Assembly (NCBI RefSeq): GCF_019084075.1
Contig: NZ_JAHREN010000001.1
Span: 3,011,501 to 3,075,500, forward strand
Origin: Siccirubricoccus sp. G192
GTDB lineage: Bacteria > Pseudomonadota > Alphaproteobacteria > Acetobacterales > Acetobacteraceae
DNA: 64,000 nt
Reading direction: 5' to 3'
Both the position numbers and the translations under genes were made by a program. Below are positions 21,277 to 30,153 of this stretch, piece by piece. The notes beneath the pieces are model-generated. The model made no database searches. It was not told the origin of the DNA and saw only the letters and a list, made by a program, of their open reading frames with translations. Each line of letters begins with the position of its first letter. Position 1 is the first letter of the stretch.

Positions 21277-22212
21277 CTACCCGTGGCCGCGCCCCGAACC
21301 AATCCGCAAGCGGGCGGGCGCCGCCAGGCCCTCCAGCGTTCCCGAATGTGCCAGGGGCGCCTCCGGCGGCGCGGTTTGCAGGAGGAGCGCCTCCGGCAGT
21401 CCAGAATGTCCCAGGAGCGCCTCCGGCGCTACGGGCCGGCCGAACAGATAGCCCTGCGCCTCCTCGCAGCCGATGCCGGAGAGGAAGGCGCGCTGGTCCT
21501 CGGTCTCGACCCCCTCGGCCACCACATCCAGCCCGAGCGCGCCGGCGATGCCGCGCACGCCCCGGACGATGGCGGCATCCTCGGCATCCCCGGGCAGGTC
21601 GCGGATGAAGGCGCGGTCGAGCTTCAGGGTGGTGAGCGGCAGGCGTTTCAGCACCGAAAGCGAGGCATAGCCGGTGCCGAAATCATCCAGCGCCAAGCCA
21701 ACCCCGAGGTCGCGGATGGCGGCCAGGGTGAGAAGGGTATCGGCGGAACCGTCCACCAGCATGGATTCCGTCAGCTCCAGCTCCAGCCGTTCCGGCGGCA
21801 GGCCGGATTCCTCCAGCGCCGCCGTCACTTGGCCGAGCAGCGCGCCGCCGCGCAATTGCCTGGCCGAGACATTCACCGAGATCGTGCCGGGCCTGGGCCC
21901 TTGCCAGGAAGCCGCCTGCCGTGTCGCCTTCGCCAGGACCCAGGCGCCGAGCTCCACGATCAGTTCCGAGCTTTCGGCCAGCGGAATGAAGGTGCTGGGC
22001 GGGATATTGCCGAGCCGCGGATGCTGCCAGCGCAACAGGGCCTCCGCCCCGGACCGGCAGCCATCCGGCAGGGTGACGCGCGGCTGGTAGTGCACCGCGA
22101 GGTCGCCGCGGCCGAGCGCCTGGCGGAGATCCCCGGTCAGGCGGCGGCGCAGCGCGCGGTCGAGCCGGGCATTGGCTGCATCGAGTGTGCTGTGCATGGT
22201 CGAAGGCGGCAT
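21277..22212 (-). CDS. EAL-domain cyclic-di-GMP phosphodiesterase
   Basis: Of 311 residues, a stand-alone EAL domain with no GGDEF or sensor domain. Catalytic elements are all visible: the EAL triad in GAEALLRW (E57), the Asn in ISVNVSARQL, Glu in LELELTES, the Asp pair in LALDDFGTGY, Lys in LKLDRAFI, Glu in VAEGVETE and Gln in EEAQGYLFG. It should therefore hydrolyse c-di-GMP to pGpG. The last 40 residues are a Pro/Leu-rich tail of three ten-residue repeats. Start: the ATG at 22212; a start 42 bases earlier is possible. pleD at 32.6 kb is the opposing cyclase type. Confidence 0.88.
   Translation of the reverse strand: MPPSTMHSTLDAANARLDRALRRRLTGDLRQALGRGDLAVHYQPRVTLPDGCRSGAEALLRWQHPRLGNIPPSTFIPLAESSELIVELGAWVLAKATRQAASWQGPRPGTISVNVSARQLRGGALLGQVTAALEESGLPPERLELELTESMLVDGSADTLLTLAAIRDLGVGLALDDFGTGYASLSVLKRLPLTTLKLDRAFIRDLPGDAEDAAIVRGVRGIAGALGLDVVAEGVETEDQRAFLSGIGCEEAQGYLFGRPVAPEALLGHSGLPEALLLQTAPPEAPLAHSGTLEGLAAPARLRIGSGRGHG
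21338..21427. repeat. Three tandem 30-bp imperfect repeats in the EAL gene's 3' end
   Basis: Units at 21338-21367, 21368-21397 and 21398-21427. Each ends with the same core gcgcctccggc (21357-21367, 21387-21397, 21417-21427), exactly 30 bp apart. The first and third units match at 25 of 30 positions; the middle one is more diverged in its first half. Because 30 is a multiple of three the array stays in frame and encodes PEALLGHSGL, PEALLLQTAP and PEAPLAHSGT. This looks like slippage-derived expansion of a disordered tail. Confidence 0.85.
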
Positions 22213-22316
22213 ATTGCCTGTCCTGCTGCGCGGCCCGGGCGGCCGGAGACGCAACAGGGCATGGGTGGGATGAACGGAGTGCTAAGGTCGCGGCATCGGA
22301 AGGCGTGATCCGCCCT

Positions 22317-23057
22317 TCAGGCCACGCGCTCGATGATCGGGCCGGGGGGCGATGCGGCGGCGATCTCGCGGATGATCTTGCGGCGGACCGCGGCCTCGAA
22401 GGCGCTGAAACCCTCGGCCACCACCAGGAAGGCGCCGGGGCCGCCGATCACCTCCTCCAGGTAGTAGGTGTCGAGCGGCGACTGGGTGCTGCCGAGCAAG
22501 GGGGGTAGCGGCGTCAGGTCCAGCACCGCCAGCCCGTTCAGCACGATGCCCTGGGCCAGGGCCTCCTCGCGTGCATCCTCCACCGGGCGGCCGGAATTGC
22601 TCACCCCGTCGCCGGAGATGTCGACGACCTTGCGGGTGCCCTCGAAGCCCCGGCCGAATTGCCCGACGGCGAAGTCGATGGCGCCGGAGATTGAGGTATA
22701 GAGCCAAGTCCGGCGCGGCGCGGCGGCGATGGCATCGGCGAAGCCCTGGGCGGTGGCGGGGCTGTCCAGCCGGGTCCAGGGCACCACGATGTTCTGGATG
22801 TTCCAGTTGGACCAGGTGAACATCTGGCAGGCGATGGCGCCGACCGGGCCACCCATGATGCCCTCGATCAGGCGGCGGTCGCGGAAGGCGGCCTCGTAGC
22901 CGCTGAATTGCATCTCCTGCTCCTGCGGATCGACCGAGCGGCTGACATCCACCGCCAGGACGAGTTCCACATCCACCGGCTCATTGGCGCGGGCGAGGCC
23001 GGAGCGGAGCAGGGCGGGCGCGGCCAGGGCGGCGCCCAAAAGATTGCGTCGTCGCAT
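22317..23057 (-). CDS. DUF1194 secreted von Willebrand factor A-like protein
   Basis: Of 246 residues. It starts MRRRNLLGAALAAPALLRSG, a signal peptide with an arginine cluster (Sec or weak Tat). The mature part is a DUF1194/VWA-like domain with the metal-ion-dependent adhesion motif DVSRS in VLAVDVSRSVDPQEQ and the conserved KVVDISGDGVSNSGRP. The function is unknown; proteins of this family are probably periplasmic. The ATG at 23057 begins the signal peptide; an in-frame start 57 bases upstream adds an unlikely basic extension. It lies upstream of the EAL gene on the same strand, 104 bp apart. Confidence 0.88.
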   Translation of the reverse strand: MRRRNLLGAALAAPALLRSGLARANEPVDVELVLAVDVSRSVDPQEQEMQFSGYEAAFRDRRLIEGIMGGPVGAIACQMFTWSNWNIQNIVVPWTRLDSPATAQGFADAIAAAPRRTWLYTSISGAIDFAVGQFGRGFEGTRKVVDISGDGVSNSGRPVEDAREEALAQGIVLNGLAVLDLTPLPPLLGSTQSPLDTYYLEEVIGGPGAFLVVAEGFSAFEAAVRRKIIREIAAASPPGPIIERVA

Positions 23058-23190
23058 ACGACCCCCTTTGCCGCCCGACCACCCGGCGCGCCTGGAGGGC
23101 GCGAGGAGCCGCATCGTTTGGCAGACATGCCGTCAGGGCCGTGGCCGCCGTCGCTCCCGTTGTTTGCTGAAGTCTGCGGCAGGCGGTGTG

Positions 23191-23215
23191 GCGCTGCAAG
23201 GCAATGTTGCAGCGC
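23191..23215. other. Perfect 9-bp inverted repeat in an intergenic gap
   Basis: Arms gcgctgcaa (23191-23199) and ttgcagcgc (23207-23215) with a 7-base spacer. It lies in the 217-bp gap between the DUF924 gene stop and the DUF1194 gene start, both on the minus strand, in a patch less GC-rich than its surroundings. No T-run follows on either strand, so it is not a classical intrinsic terminator. It could be a hairpin ending the DUF924 transcript or an operator for DUF1194. Confidence 0.4.
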
Positions 23216-23274
23216 AGCATAACAATTCCGCGAGGGCACTGACCGCGGGGTCGCCCCAGGCGGCGCTTTGTGGA

Positions 23275-23853
23275 TCAGAATCCGGCGCCGGGCCGGGCGA
23301 GATAGGCCGCTTCGGCCGGCGTCCCGGCCCGGCCCAGGGCGGCATTGCGGTGCGGGAAGCGGCCGAATTCGCGGATCACCCGCCAGTGCCTCCAGGCATA
23401 GTCGATGCTGCCGCCGGGCGCACGATGGGTGGGGTGGTCGCGCAGCCCTTCGAAGAGCGCGACCGAGAGGTTCTGGTCGGCCATCGCCTCCGAATGCTCG
23501 AAGGGAAGGTAGAGGAACATCCGTTCGGTCGGCGTCAGCGCCAGGTCGTGCTGGTCCCGCAGCACGGCGGCGCGGGCCACCTCCCGCGCCCGGGCATCGC
23601 AGGCGAAGGCGGCCGCCGTGCCGCGATGCAGGTTGCGCGGGAATTGGTCGAGCACCAGGCACAGGGCGAGGGCGCCGGCGGGCGAGGCGGTCCAGCCATC
23701 CAGAGCGCCCGCCATGGCGGGGCCGAGGGCGGTGCCGAAGCGGGCGGCGATTTCGGCATCGAAGGCCGCGTCGGGCTTGAACCAGCGCTCCCGGAAGCTG
23801 TTCCGGTCGCCGGCGAACCAGAAATCGAGGATGTCCTGCCAGGCGGCGGTCAT
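23275..23853 (-). CDS. DUF924 family protein
   Basis: Of 192 residues, an all-helical cytoplasmic protein of the TPR-like DUF924 family: ILDFWFAG at the start, ERWFKPDAAFDAEIAARFG, then LVLDQFPRNLHRGTAAAFA and ERMFLYLPFEHSE. Function is unknown. Its ATG overlaps the stop of the FAD/Fe-S dehydrogenase (ATGA), so the two are made from one transcript and probably coupled. Confidence 0.9.
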   Translation of the reverse strand: MTAAWQDILDFWFAGDRNSFRERWFKPDAAFDAEIAARFGTALGPAMAGALDGWTASPAGALALCLVLDQFPRNLHRGTAAAFACDARAREVARAAVLRDQHDLALTPTERMFLYLPFEHSEAMADQNLSVALFEGLRDHPTHRAPGGSIDYAWRHWRVIREFGRFPHRNAALGRAGTPAEAAYLARPGAGF

Positions 23854-26789
23854 GCCCGAACTCCTTCCCTGGGAGCATCCAGCGCCATCTCCAGCACGCG
23901 GACGCTGTGCAGCGCCTCCCGCCCCGAGAGGTCGCGGATCTGGTGGCGGCAGGAGGTGCCGTCGGCGACGATCAGGTGCTCCGCCGGCGCGGCCCGTACG
24001 GCGGGCAGCAGCGAAAGCTCCGCCATGGATTTGGAGACCGCCAGGTTTTCCGCCTCATAGCCGAAACTGCCGGCCATGCCGCAGCAGGAGGAGACGATCG
24101 GCAGCACCTTCAGCCCGGGCACCAAAGTGAGGGTCGCCACCGCCGCGGGGAAGGCGCCGAAACTCTTCTGGTGGCAATGCCCATGCACATGCGCGGCCGG
24201 CGCCACCGGGTGCAGCGCCAGGGCCGGCTTCTCGCGGACCAGGAATTCCGAGAGGAGCAGGGCGCGCGCCGCAAGGCCCTCCGCCGCCTCGCCCGGCAGC
24301 AGGGAGAGGAATTCGTCGCGGAGCGTCAGCAGGCAGGAGGGCTCGATGCCGACTACCGGCGCATTCCAGGCCGACAGCGCCTGCAAGGTGCGGCGCGCCT
24401 CCTCCCGCGCCTGCTCCACCAGCCCGGCCGCCAGATAGGTGCGGCCCTCGTCCAGCGGCCGTTCGCCGCGCGGCGCGCGCGCCACCACCGGGCGGTAGCC
24501 CGCGGCGGTGAGCACGCGGGCGGCGGCGCGAAGGTTCTCCGGCTCGAAATAGCGGTTGAAGAGGTCGGGGAAGAGAATGACCTCGCCCTCCCGGCCGGTG
24601 GGCGCGGGGAGTTCGGCATCGCGGAAGGCATCGCGGCGGAAGCGCGGCAGGCTGCGGGTGGCGGCGAAGCCAAGCAGGCGTTCCGACAGCGCCGCCAGGC
24701 CCGGCAACCGGTCCCGCGCATTGGCCAGGAAGGGCGCCCGGGCGGCGAAGGGCGCCCAGCGCGGCATGGTGGCGATCAGCCGGTCCTTGGCCGAGAGGCC
24801 GTGGCGGCGGGCGCGGGCTGCCTGCACCTCGATCTTCATCTTGGCCATGTCGACGCCGGTCGGGCATTCCCGCCGGCAGCCCTTGCACGACACGCAAAGC
24901 GCCATGGCCGCCGCGACCTCCTCGCCGGCCAGCGCATCCGGGCCGAGCTGGCCGGTGAGCGCCAGGCGCAGGGTATTGGCGCGGCCGCGCGTCAGGTGCT
25001 GCTCCTCGCCGGTGGCGCGGAAGCTCGGGCACATGACATTGGCGTCGGATTTGCGGCAGGTGCCGTTGTTGTTGCACATCTCCACGGCACCGAGGAAACC
25101 GCCCTGCGCGCCGGGCCAGGCCGACCAGTCCAGCGCCGGCACCACCTGCGCATCGGCGGCATAGTCCGGGCCGTAGCGGAACAGGCTGCGGTCATCCATG
25201 CGCGGCGCGCGGACGACGCGGCCGGGGTTCAGCAGGCCGGCGGGGTCGAAGGCGTCCTTCACCGCCTCGAAGGCGCGGACGATGCGCGGGCCGAACATGG
25301 ATTCGTGGAATTCGCTGCGGACAATTCCGTCGCCATGCTCGCCGGAATGGCTGCCCTTGTATTCGCGCACCAGGGCGAAGCATTCCTCGGCGATTTCCCG
25401 CATCCGGCGGATATCGGCGGGGTCCTTCATGTTCAGCACCGGCCGCACATGCAGGCAGCCGACGCTGGCATGGGCGTACCAGGTGCCCTTGGTGCCGTGC
25501 CGGGCGAAGACCTCGTTCAACCGTTCCGTATAGTCGGCCAGGTCGTCGAGGGAGACGGCGCAATCCTCGATGAAGGAGACCGGCTTCCCGTCCCCCTTCA
25601 TCGACATCATGATATTGAGCCCGGCCTCCCGCACCTCCGCGATGGCGGCCTGGAAGCCGGGTTCGGTGGCGCGCACCACGGCGCCGGGATAGCCGAGATC
25701 ACCCATCATCCCATCGAGGCTTTCCAGGCTCCGCAGCAGGCCCGCATCCTCATCACCGTGGAATTCCACGATCAGCAGGCTGTCCGGCTCGCCCTTCACC
25801 ATGCGGTCGATGGTGGCGCGGTAGAGGGGGATGGAGCGGCCGAGGTCGATCATGGTGCGATCCACCAGCTCCACCGCCTCCGGCCCCAGCGTCACCAGGT
25901 GCTTCGAGGCTTCCATGGCGGCGCGAAAGGTCGGGAATTGGCAGATGCCGAGCATCTTGCGCGGCTTGATCGGCCAGAGCTTCAGGTCGAGCGCGGCGGA
26001 GAAGGCCAGCGTCCCCTCGCTGCCCACCAGCAGCCGCGCCAGGTTGCCGCGGCCCGCGGCGCGGGCAGCGGGGGTCAGCGCATCGATATTGTAGCCGCCG
26101 ACGCGGCGGAGCTGCTTCGGGAAGCGGGCGGCGATCTCCTCCGCCTCGCGGGCGCCCAGGGCACGCAGCCGCTGGATGAGGTCGGCGATGCCGGTGGGGA
26201 TCCCGGCGCCAAGGTTATCCGGCAGGTCCCCGAAGTGGAAGCGCGCGCCATCCGCCAGCAGCGCATCGATGCCGAGCACGTTGTCCGCCATCAGCCCGTA
26301 GCGGATGGATTTGCCGCCGCAGGAATTATTGCCCGCCATGCCGCCGATGGTGCAGCGCTGCCAGGTGGAGGGATCGACCGGAAAGAACTTCCCTTCGCCC
26401 TTCAACGCCTCGTTCAGCGCGCCGAGGGTGATGCCCGGCTCCACCCGCGCCACCCCGGCCGCGGCATCCACCGAGAGCACGCGCTTCAGGTGCCGGGTGC
26501 AGTCGATGACCAGGGCCCGGTTCACGGTCTGGCCGCATTGGCTGGTGCCGCCGCCGCGGGGCAGGACGGGGATGCCTGCCTCCCGGCAGATGGAAAGCGC
26601 CGCCTCCACATCCGCCAGGCGCTTCGGCACCAGCACGCCCACCGGCTCGACCTGGTAGATGCTGGCATCGGTGGCGTAGCGGCCGCGGTCGGCGGGGCCG
26701 AACAGCACCTGGCCCTCGGTCTCGCGCCGCAGCCGCTCGGCCAGGCGGCTGTCGCCGATGCGGTCCTTGGGGATGGTGAAGGCGTTCAT
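23850..26789 (-). CDS. FAD-linked oxidase with C-terminal Fe-S (CCG) domains, YdiJ/glycolate-oxidase type
   Basis: About 979 residues. N-terminal FAD-binding PCMH domain: LPRGGGTSQCGQTVNRA and GGMAGNNSCGGKSIRYG; then the FAD-oxidase C-terminal domain ending GEHGDGIVRSEF and GLLNPGRVV. A 4Fe-4S ferredoxin region follows (CVSCKGCRRECPTGVD, about residue 640), then cysteine-rich CCG segments including EPSCLLTLRDEF and SSCCGMAGSFGYE. This layout fuses the GlcD- and GlcF-type subunits and typifies D-2-hydroxyacid dehydrogenases that pass electrons to the respiratory chain; the substrate is not determined. Start: the ATG at 26789 (MNAFTIPKDRIGD); an in-frame ATG 96 bases upstream adds a non-family extension. 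The gene is divergent from the class V aminotransferase, suggesting related metabolism of glyoxylate or hydroxy acids, as an inference. Confidence 0.92.
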   Translation of the reverse strand: MNAFTIPKDRIGDSRLAERLRRETEGQVLFGPADRGRYATDASIYQVEPVGVLVPKRLADVEAALSICREAGIPVLPRGGGTSQCGQTVNRALVIDCTRHLKRVLSVDAAAGVARVEPGITLGALNEALKGEGKFFPVDPSTWQRCTIGGMAGNNSCGGKSIRYGLMADNVLGIDALLADGARFHFGDLPDNLGAGIPTGIADLIQRLRALGAREAEEIAARFPKQLRRVGGYNIDALTPAARAAGRGNLARLLVGSEGTLAFSAALDLKLWPIKPRKMLGICQFPTFRAAMEASKHLVTLGPEAVELVDRTMIDLGRSIPLYRATIDRMVKGEPDSLLIVEFHGDEDAGLLRSLESLDGMMGDLGYPGAVVRATEPGFQAAIAEVREAGLNIMMSMKGDGKPVSFIEDCAVSLDDLADYTERLNEVFARHGTKGTWYAHASVGCLHVRPVLNMKDPADIRRMREIAEECFALVREYKGSHSGEHGDGIVRSEFHESMFGPRIVRAFEAVKDAFDPAGLLNPGRVVRAPRMDDRSLFRYGPDYAADAQVVPALDWSAWPGAQGGFLGAVEMCNNNGTCRKSDANVMCPSFRATGEEQHLTRGRANTLRLALTGQLGPDALAGEEVAAAMALCVSCKGCRRECPTGVDMAKMKIEVQAARARRHGLSAKDRLIATMPRWAPFAARAPFLANARDRLPGLAALSERLLGFAATRSLPRFRRDAFRDAELPAPTGREGEVILFPDLFNRYFEPENLRAAARVLTAAGYRPVVARAPRGERPLDEGRTYLAAGLVEQAREEARRTLQALSAWNAPVVGIEPSCLLTLRDEFLSLLPGEAAEGLAARALLLSEFLVREKPALALHPVAPAAHVHGHCHQKSFGAFPAAVATLTLVPGLKVLPIVSSCCGMAGSFGYEAENLAVSKSMAELSLLPAVRAAPAEHLIVADGTSCRHQIRDLSGREALHSVRVLEMALDAPREGVRA

Positions 26790-26870
26790 GGCACGGTCCC
26801 TCGCGGCCTGGCCCGGCCGCGCAAATGCTGCGGCCGGCACCCTAGCCGCGGGGCCGGCCGCTGTCTGATC

Positions 26871-26876
26871 TATAAT
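26871..26876 (+). promoter_or_regulatory. Possible -10 box in the divergent region
   Basis: A perfect TATAAT at 26871-26876, 84 bases before the aminotransferase ATG, in an otherwise very GC-rich 170-bp divergent region. No good -35 element lies 17 bases upstream, so it would need an activator or an alternative sigma factor, or be chance. Confidence 0.25.
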
Positions 26877-26959
26877 GCTCATCAATCCGACAAGCCGTTC
26901 TCATTGGCGCCGCCGCATGGATCGGCGCCATAACGCCGGCAGAAGAGGGAGCCCAGCCC

Positions 26960-28146
26960 ATGGCCTATTTCCAGTCCAAGCCCGCCGCCGGCCGGCATTT
27001 CCTGCAGATCCCCGGCCCGACCAACGTGCCGGACCGGGTGCTGCGGGCGATCGACAACCCGACCATGGACCATCGCGGCCCGGATTTCGGCAAGCTCGGC
27101 CTGGAACTGCTGGCGAAGCTGCGGCCCATCTTCAAGACCGCGGGGCCGGTGGTGATCTACCCGGCCTCCGGCACCGGGGCCTGGGAGGCGGCGCTGGTGA
27201 ATACCCTCTCGCCCGGCGACCGGGTGCTGATGTGCGAGACGGGCTGGTTCGCGCATCTCTGGCGCGAAATGGCGGAGCGGCTTTCGCTGCGCCCGGAATT
27301 CATCACCACCGACTGGCGCCGCGGCGCCGATGCGCCGGGGATCGAGGCACGGCTGCGCGCCGACAAGGCGCATGAGATCAAGGCCGTGGCGGTGGTGCAC
27401 AACGAGACCAGCACCGGCTGCACTTCCCGCATCGAGGAGGTGCGGCGGGCGATCGACGCCGCCGGCCACCCGGCGCTGCTGCTGGTGGATACCATCTCCT
27501 CGCTCGGCAGCATCGACTACCGGCATGACGAATGGGGCGTGGACGTGACGGTGGCGGGCAGCCAGAAGGGGCTGATGCTGCCGCCGGGGCTTTCCTTCAA
27601 CGCCATCAGCGAGAAGGCGCTGCGGGCGGCGGAGGGCGCGAAGCTGCCCCGCAGCTTCTGGGACTGGCGGCCGATGCTGGCGGCCAATGCCACCGGCTAC
27701 TTCCCCTATACGCCGGCGACCAACCTTCTCTATGGCCTGGACGCCGCGGCGGACATGCTGCTGGAGGAGGGGCTGGACAACGTGTTCGCCCGCCACGACC
27801 GCCATGCCGAGGCCACCCGCCGCGCCGTGCGCGCCTGGGGGCTGGAGGTGCAATGCGCCGATCCCCGGCACTATTCCAGCAGCCTGACGGCGGTGCGGCT
27901 GCCGGAGGGGCACAGCGCCAATGCGCTGCGCCAGGTGATCCTGGAGCGGCACAACATGAGCCTGGGCAATGGGCTCGGCCAGTTGAACGACCGGGTGTTC
28001 CGGATTGGGCACCTCGGCGATTTCGGCGACCTGCAACTGGTGGGGACGCTGGGCGGGGTGGAGATGGGGCTGCGGGCGGCGGGGGTGCCGCATCAGGCGG
28101 GGGGGTGTGCAGGCGGCGATGGGGTATTTGGGGGGGGAATGGGTGA
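26960..28146 (+). CDS. Class V aminotransferase, serine/alanine-glyoxylate aminotransferase type (two apparent frameshifts near the end)
   Basis: A PLP enzyme of about 395 residues. Hallmarks: HFLQIPGPTNVPDRVLRAID, NPTMDHRGPDF, VVIYPASGTGAWEAALVN, HNETSTG, LLVDTISSLGSIDYRHDEWG and the PLP lysine in VAGSQKGLMLPPGLSF. The family transfers amino groups between serine, alanine or aspartate and glyoxylate. The frame breaks at a 7-G run (28099-28105) and an 8-G run (28130-28137). Removing one G from each gives HQAGGVQAAMGYLGGNG and a TGA at 28144-28146, the expected length. As written the protein runs on to 28216 with an unrelated tail. The neighbouring divergent FAD dehydrogenase would fit glyoxylate metabolism. 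Confidence 0.88.
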
Positions 28147-28169
28147 GGGGGGCTACTCGCTTCCAAGCC

Positions 28170-28925
28170 TCAACTCGATGCAACCATGTCTTCCGCCTCG
28201 CGGCTGCTCTGATTGAACGCACCATGGGAAACCAGGGACGGCGAAACACTGTAGCCACGTAGCAACCCGAAGGTGGGTGGCCGGCGTTGGTCGTGATGGT
28301 TCCTTAAGACGTTTGAGATCCAGCTACCTTCCGGTAGTTCCACAAGATCTGACTCTTGGGTGGTGTAGCGCAGCAGCCTTCCGTCAATATGGCCAAAGTA
28401 GAGGTCTTTCTCACAAGCCCTTAACAGTTTTTGCGCGGCCCCGGGCGTGAGCAGGTAACCGTCCGTACCCGCTCCACCCCTGATATTATTCAAATGTTGC
28501 AGAACCTGTAACATGGGCACTGCTTCCACCTTGCCTGTCGATATTTCCTGCTGCGGCGACGTTCGGTCGTTCAGAAATACCAATTCGGCATCAGCAGGAA
28601 TTTTCAGTTCGGAGAGCCTGGACAGACGGCGAACGATGGCATCATCCTCCAGCACTATAGCGTAAGGATGAGCAAGTTTTGCAATATTCTCCCAAGCTTT
28701 GACATGCGATAGGAAGCAGCCAATCGCACCCTTCTGTACCGACCAATTCCTGCTTTGAGTTAGGGCCATACAAACGGCGTCAGGCAGAGTACCTCCGGCC
28801 ACACCGCGGATAATTTCTGGCTCGAACTGAGAAATTATTTCAAATTGCCTCAATATTGATTTGCGCCGTTCGGCATCTCTATCGAGGCTGATGATGAATA
28901 CAGGAGTAGATTCATTAAAAGCCAT
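28170..28925 (-). CDS. Glycosyltransferase family 25 (LPS biosynthesis type)
   Basis: Of 251 residues. GT25 motifs: PVFIISLDRDAERR at residues 8-21, GAIGCFLSHVKAWENI at about 66-81, and the metal/nucleotide-binding acidic triplet in AIVLEDDAIV (E93-D95). Such enzymes add galactose or other hexoses to LPS or lipooligosaccharide cores in the cytoplasm. The ATG at 28925 was chosen (MAFNESTPVFIISL); an in-frame start 39 bases earlier is possible. Codon use is markedly more AT-rich than in neighbours. Its 3' end converges with the aminotransferase, 23 bp away, and it is divergent from the pyruvyl transferase, with a 237-bp AT-rich intergenic region. Confidence 0.85.
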   Translation of the reverse strand: MAFNESTPVFIISLDRDAERRKSILRQFEIISQFEPEIIRGVAGGTLPDAVCMALTQSRNWSVQKGAIGCFLSHVKAWENIAKLAHPYAIVLEDDAIVRRLSRLSELKIPADAELVFLNDRTSPQQEISTGKVEAVPMLQVLQHLNNIRGGAGTDGYLLTPGAAQKLLRACEKDLYFGHIDGRLLRYTTQESDLVELPEGSWISNVLRNHHDQRRPPTFGLLRGYSVSPSLVSHGAFNQSSREAEDMVASS

Positions 28926-29094
28926 AGTCGGCTTCCTCTGATTATAAGTCGGAGATCGCAACAATTTTGCAAAAATCCGCTTCAGGACATCAACTAGACG
29001 CCAGTGTACTTTGTGTCATCGCCAGCGCCATTGCGGATTTCTTGTAGATCTTGCTGCTATTGTGAATTCCTCGGGGGCAGCCATAGAATGGTGC

Positions 29095-29124
29095 TTTACC
29101 GTTCGCACCAAGCGCTGTTATCCT
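29095..29124 (+). promoter_or_regulatory. Candidate promoter for the pyruvyl transferase gene
   Basis: TTTACC at 29095-29100 and TATCCT at 29119-29124, spaced 18 bases, each matching the sigma-70 consensus at four of six positions. It lies 38 bases upstream of the ATG at 29163, in the AT-rich divergent region. Unproven; AT-rich DNA gives many such matches. Confidence 0.3.
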
Positions 29125-29162
29125 ACAGGTAGAATTTTTAGTGCGCCACTGGGGAATTCGCG

Positions 29163-30054
29163 ATGCATTCTGTGTCGATTGTGGAACCAATATCGGAAAT
29201 CATTGCACGCTTTGGAAAGCGGGCGCGAGTGCGCTTTCAACCGAACGGCGGCAACCTGGGCGACATATTGATTTCTGCCGGTTGCGTCTCCGCACTCGAT
29301 AAGTCCGGGCTTCCCTGGACAATGCACCACGGGCGAAACTTGGCTGACAATGACTACGATGTCCTTGTCTATGGCGGGGGCGGCGCCCTTGTGCCTCGCT
29401 ATGAGGGGGGCCGCGCGCTTCTTAGATCGTGCAATCAAGTCAGGTAAGCCGGTCGTAATCCTGCCCCACACCATCCGGGGCCACGTAGAAACGATAGCCT
29501 CACTCGAAAACGGCCTGATCTTCTGTCGTGATCAGGAAAGCCAGCACTTCGTTTCGTCGGTTTGCGGCCGGCCGGCACTCCTTGCCCATGACATGGCGTT
29601 CTCGATTGACACCACGCGCTATGGACTTTGGACCGCATTGGATATGCCAGCCGCTGTGAGGGCCGCCTCGGAAAGCCGCACACTGTATGCGTTCCGCCGT
29701 GACTCCGAGGCGCAGGCGCGGCAACACTGGGCGCTGCCAAGCAATAACGTGGACCTCTCCGTCACCGCACGCACGGTCGGGGACGACAGGGCTTCCTTCC
29801 TGGTGCAAGCAGCGGCCTTCCTAACGCAGGTCGCCCAATTTGACCGCATCTTCACGGATCGACTGCACGTCGCCATCGCTGGCGCGCTTCTCGGCCGTAG
29901 CGTTGTCATGTTCGATAACGACTATGGAAAGAATGCCGCCATCTACCGCCTCTCGTTGCAGGAACGCTTCGACTGTGTGGAATTCTTTCCCTCCGTATCC
30001 GCATACGAGGAAACTCGGGGTCCGCTGCACCGCGCCGCCGAGTTTGCTTTGTAG
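29163..30054 (+). CDS. Polysaccharide pyruvyl transferase family protein (one apparent frameshift)
   Basis: About 296 residues when the frame is restored. The N-terminal part has the family motif PNGGNLGDILI at 27-37 and VYGGGGALVPRYEG. The C-terminal part has VVILPHTIRGH, FCRDQESQHF, IFTDRLHVAIAGALLGRSVV and FDNDYGKN, which match the pyruvyl-transferase (PF04230-type) pattern. Such enzymes add pyruvate ketals to exopolysaccharide or cell-wall sugars using phosphoenolpyruvate. The frame breaks at a 6-G run (29405-29410): as written it ends in a short false tail, while one G fewer gives YEGAARFLDRAIKSGKPVV. GGGGA lies upstream of the ATG. Codon use is atypical for the window. Confidence 0.82.
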
Positions 30055-30153
30055 CGTCTCCGCAAGAACATCTCCTGCAGGGCAGCGAGATTGCCAGCCA
30101 GGCTTCTCTCCGCCCATTGTCCTGCCAGCGATACCCATGGGAGGACGCCCCCA

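Larger units (their letters stand above)
28150..30060. other. AT-richer insert carrying two surface-polysaccharide genes
   Basis: Base composition changes abruptly just after the aminotransferase and returns to the GC-rich norm just before the GST gene. A- and T-rich codons, rare elsewhere in the window, are frequent here. The segment holds only a minus-strand GT25 glycosyltransferase and a plus-strand pyruvyl transferase, divergent from each other. I see no integrase, insertion sequence, tRNA or flanking direct repeat, so recombination of a surface-polysaccharide fragment is the likely origin. Confidence 0.65.

Noticed and set aside
21338..21427. CRISPR-like regular spacing of a short repeat
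   Set aside because: Units are only 30 bp in total with no unique spacers, and they encode part of the EAL protein in frame.
28170..30054. An insertion sequence or prophage remnant in the AT-rich segment
   Set aside because: No transposase, integrase, terminal inverted repeats or target-site duplication could be found; both genes look like intact polysaccharide functions apart from one G-run error.
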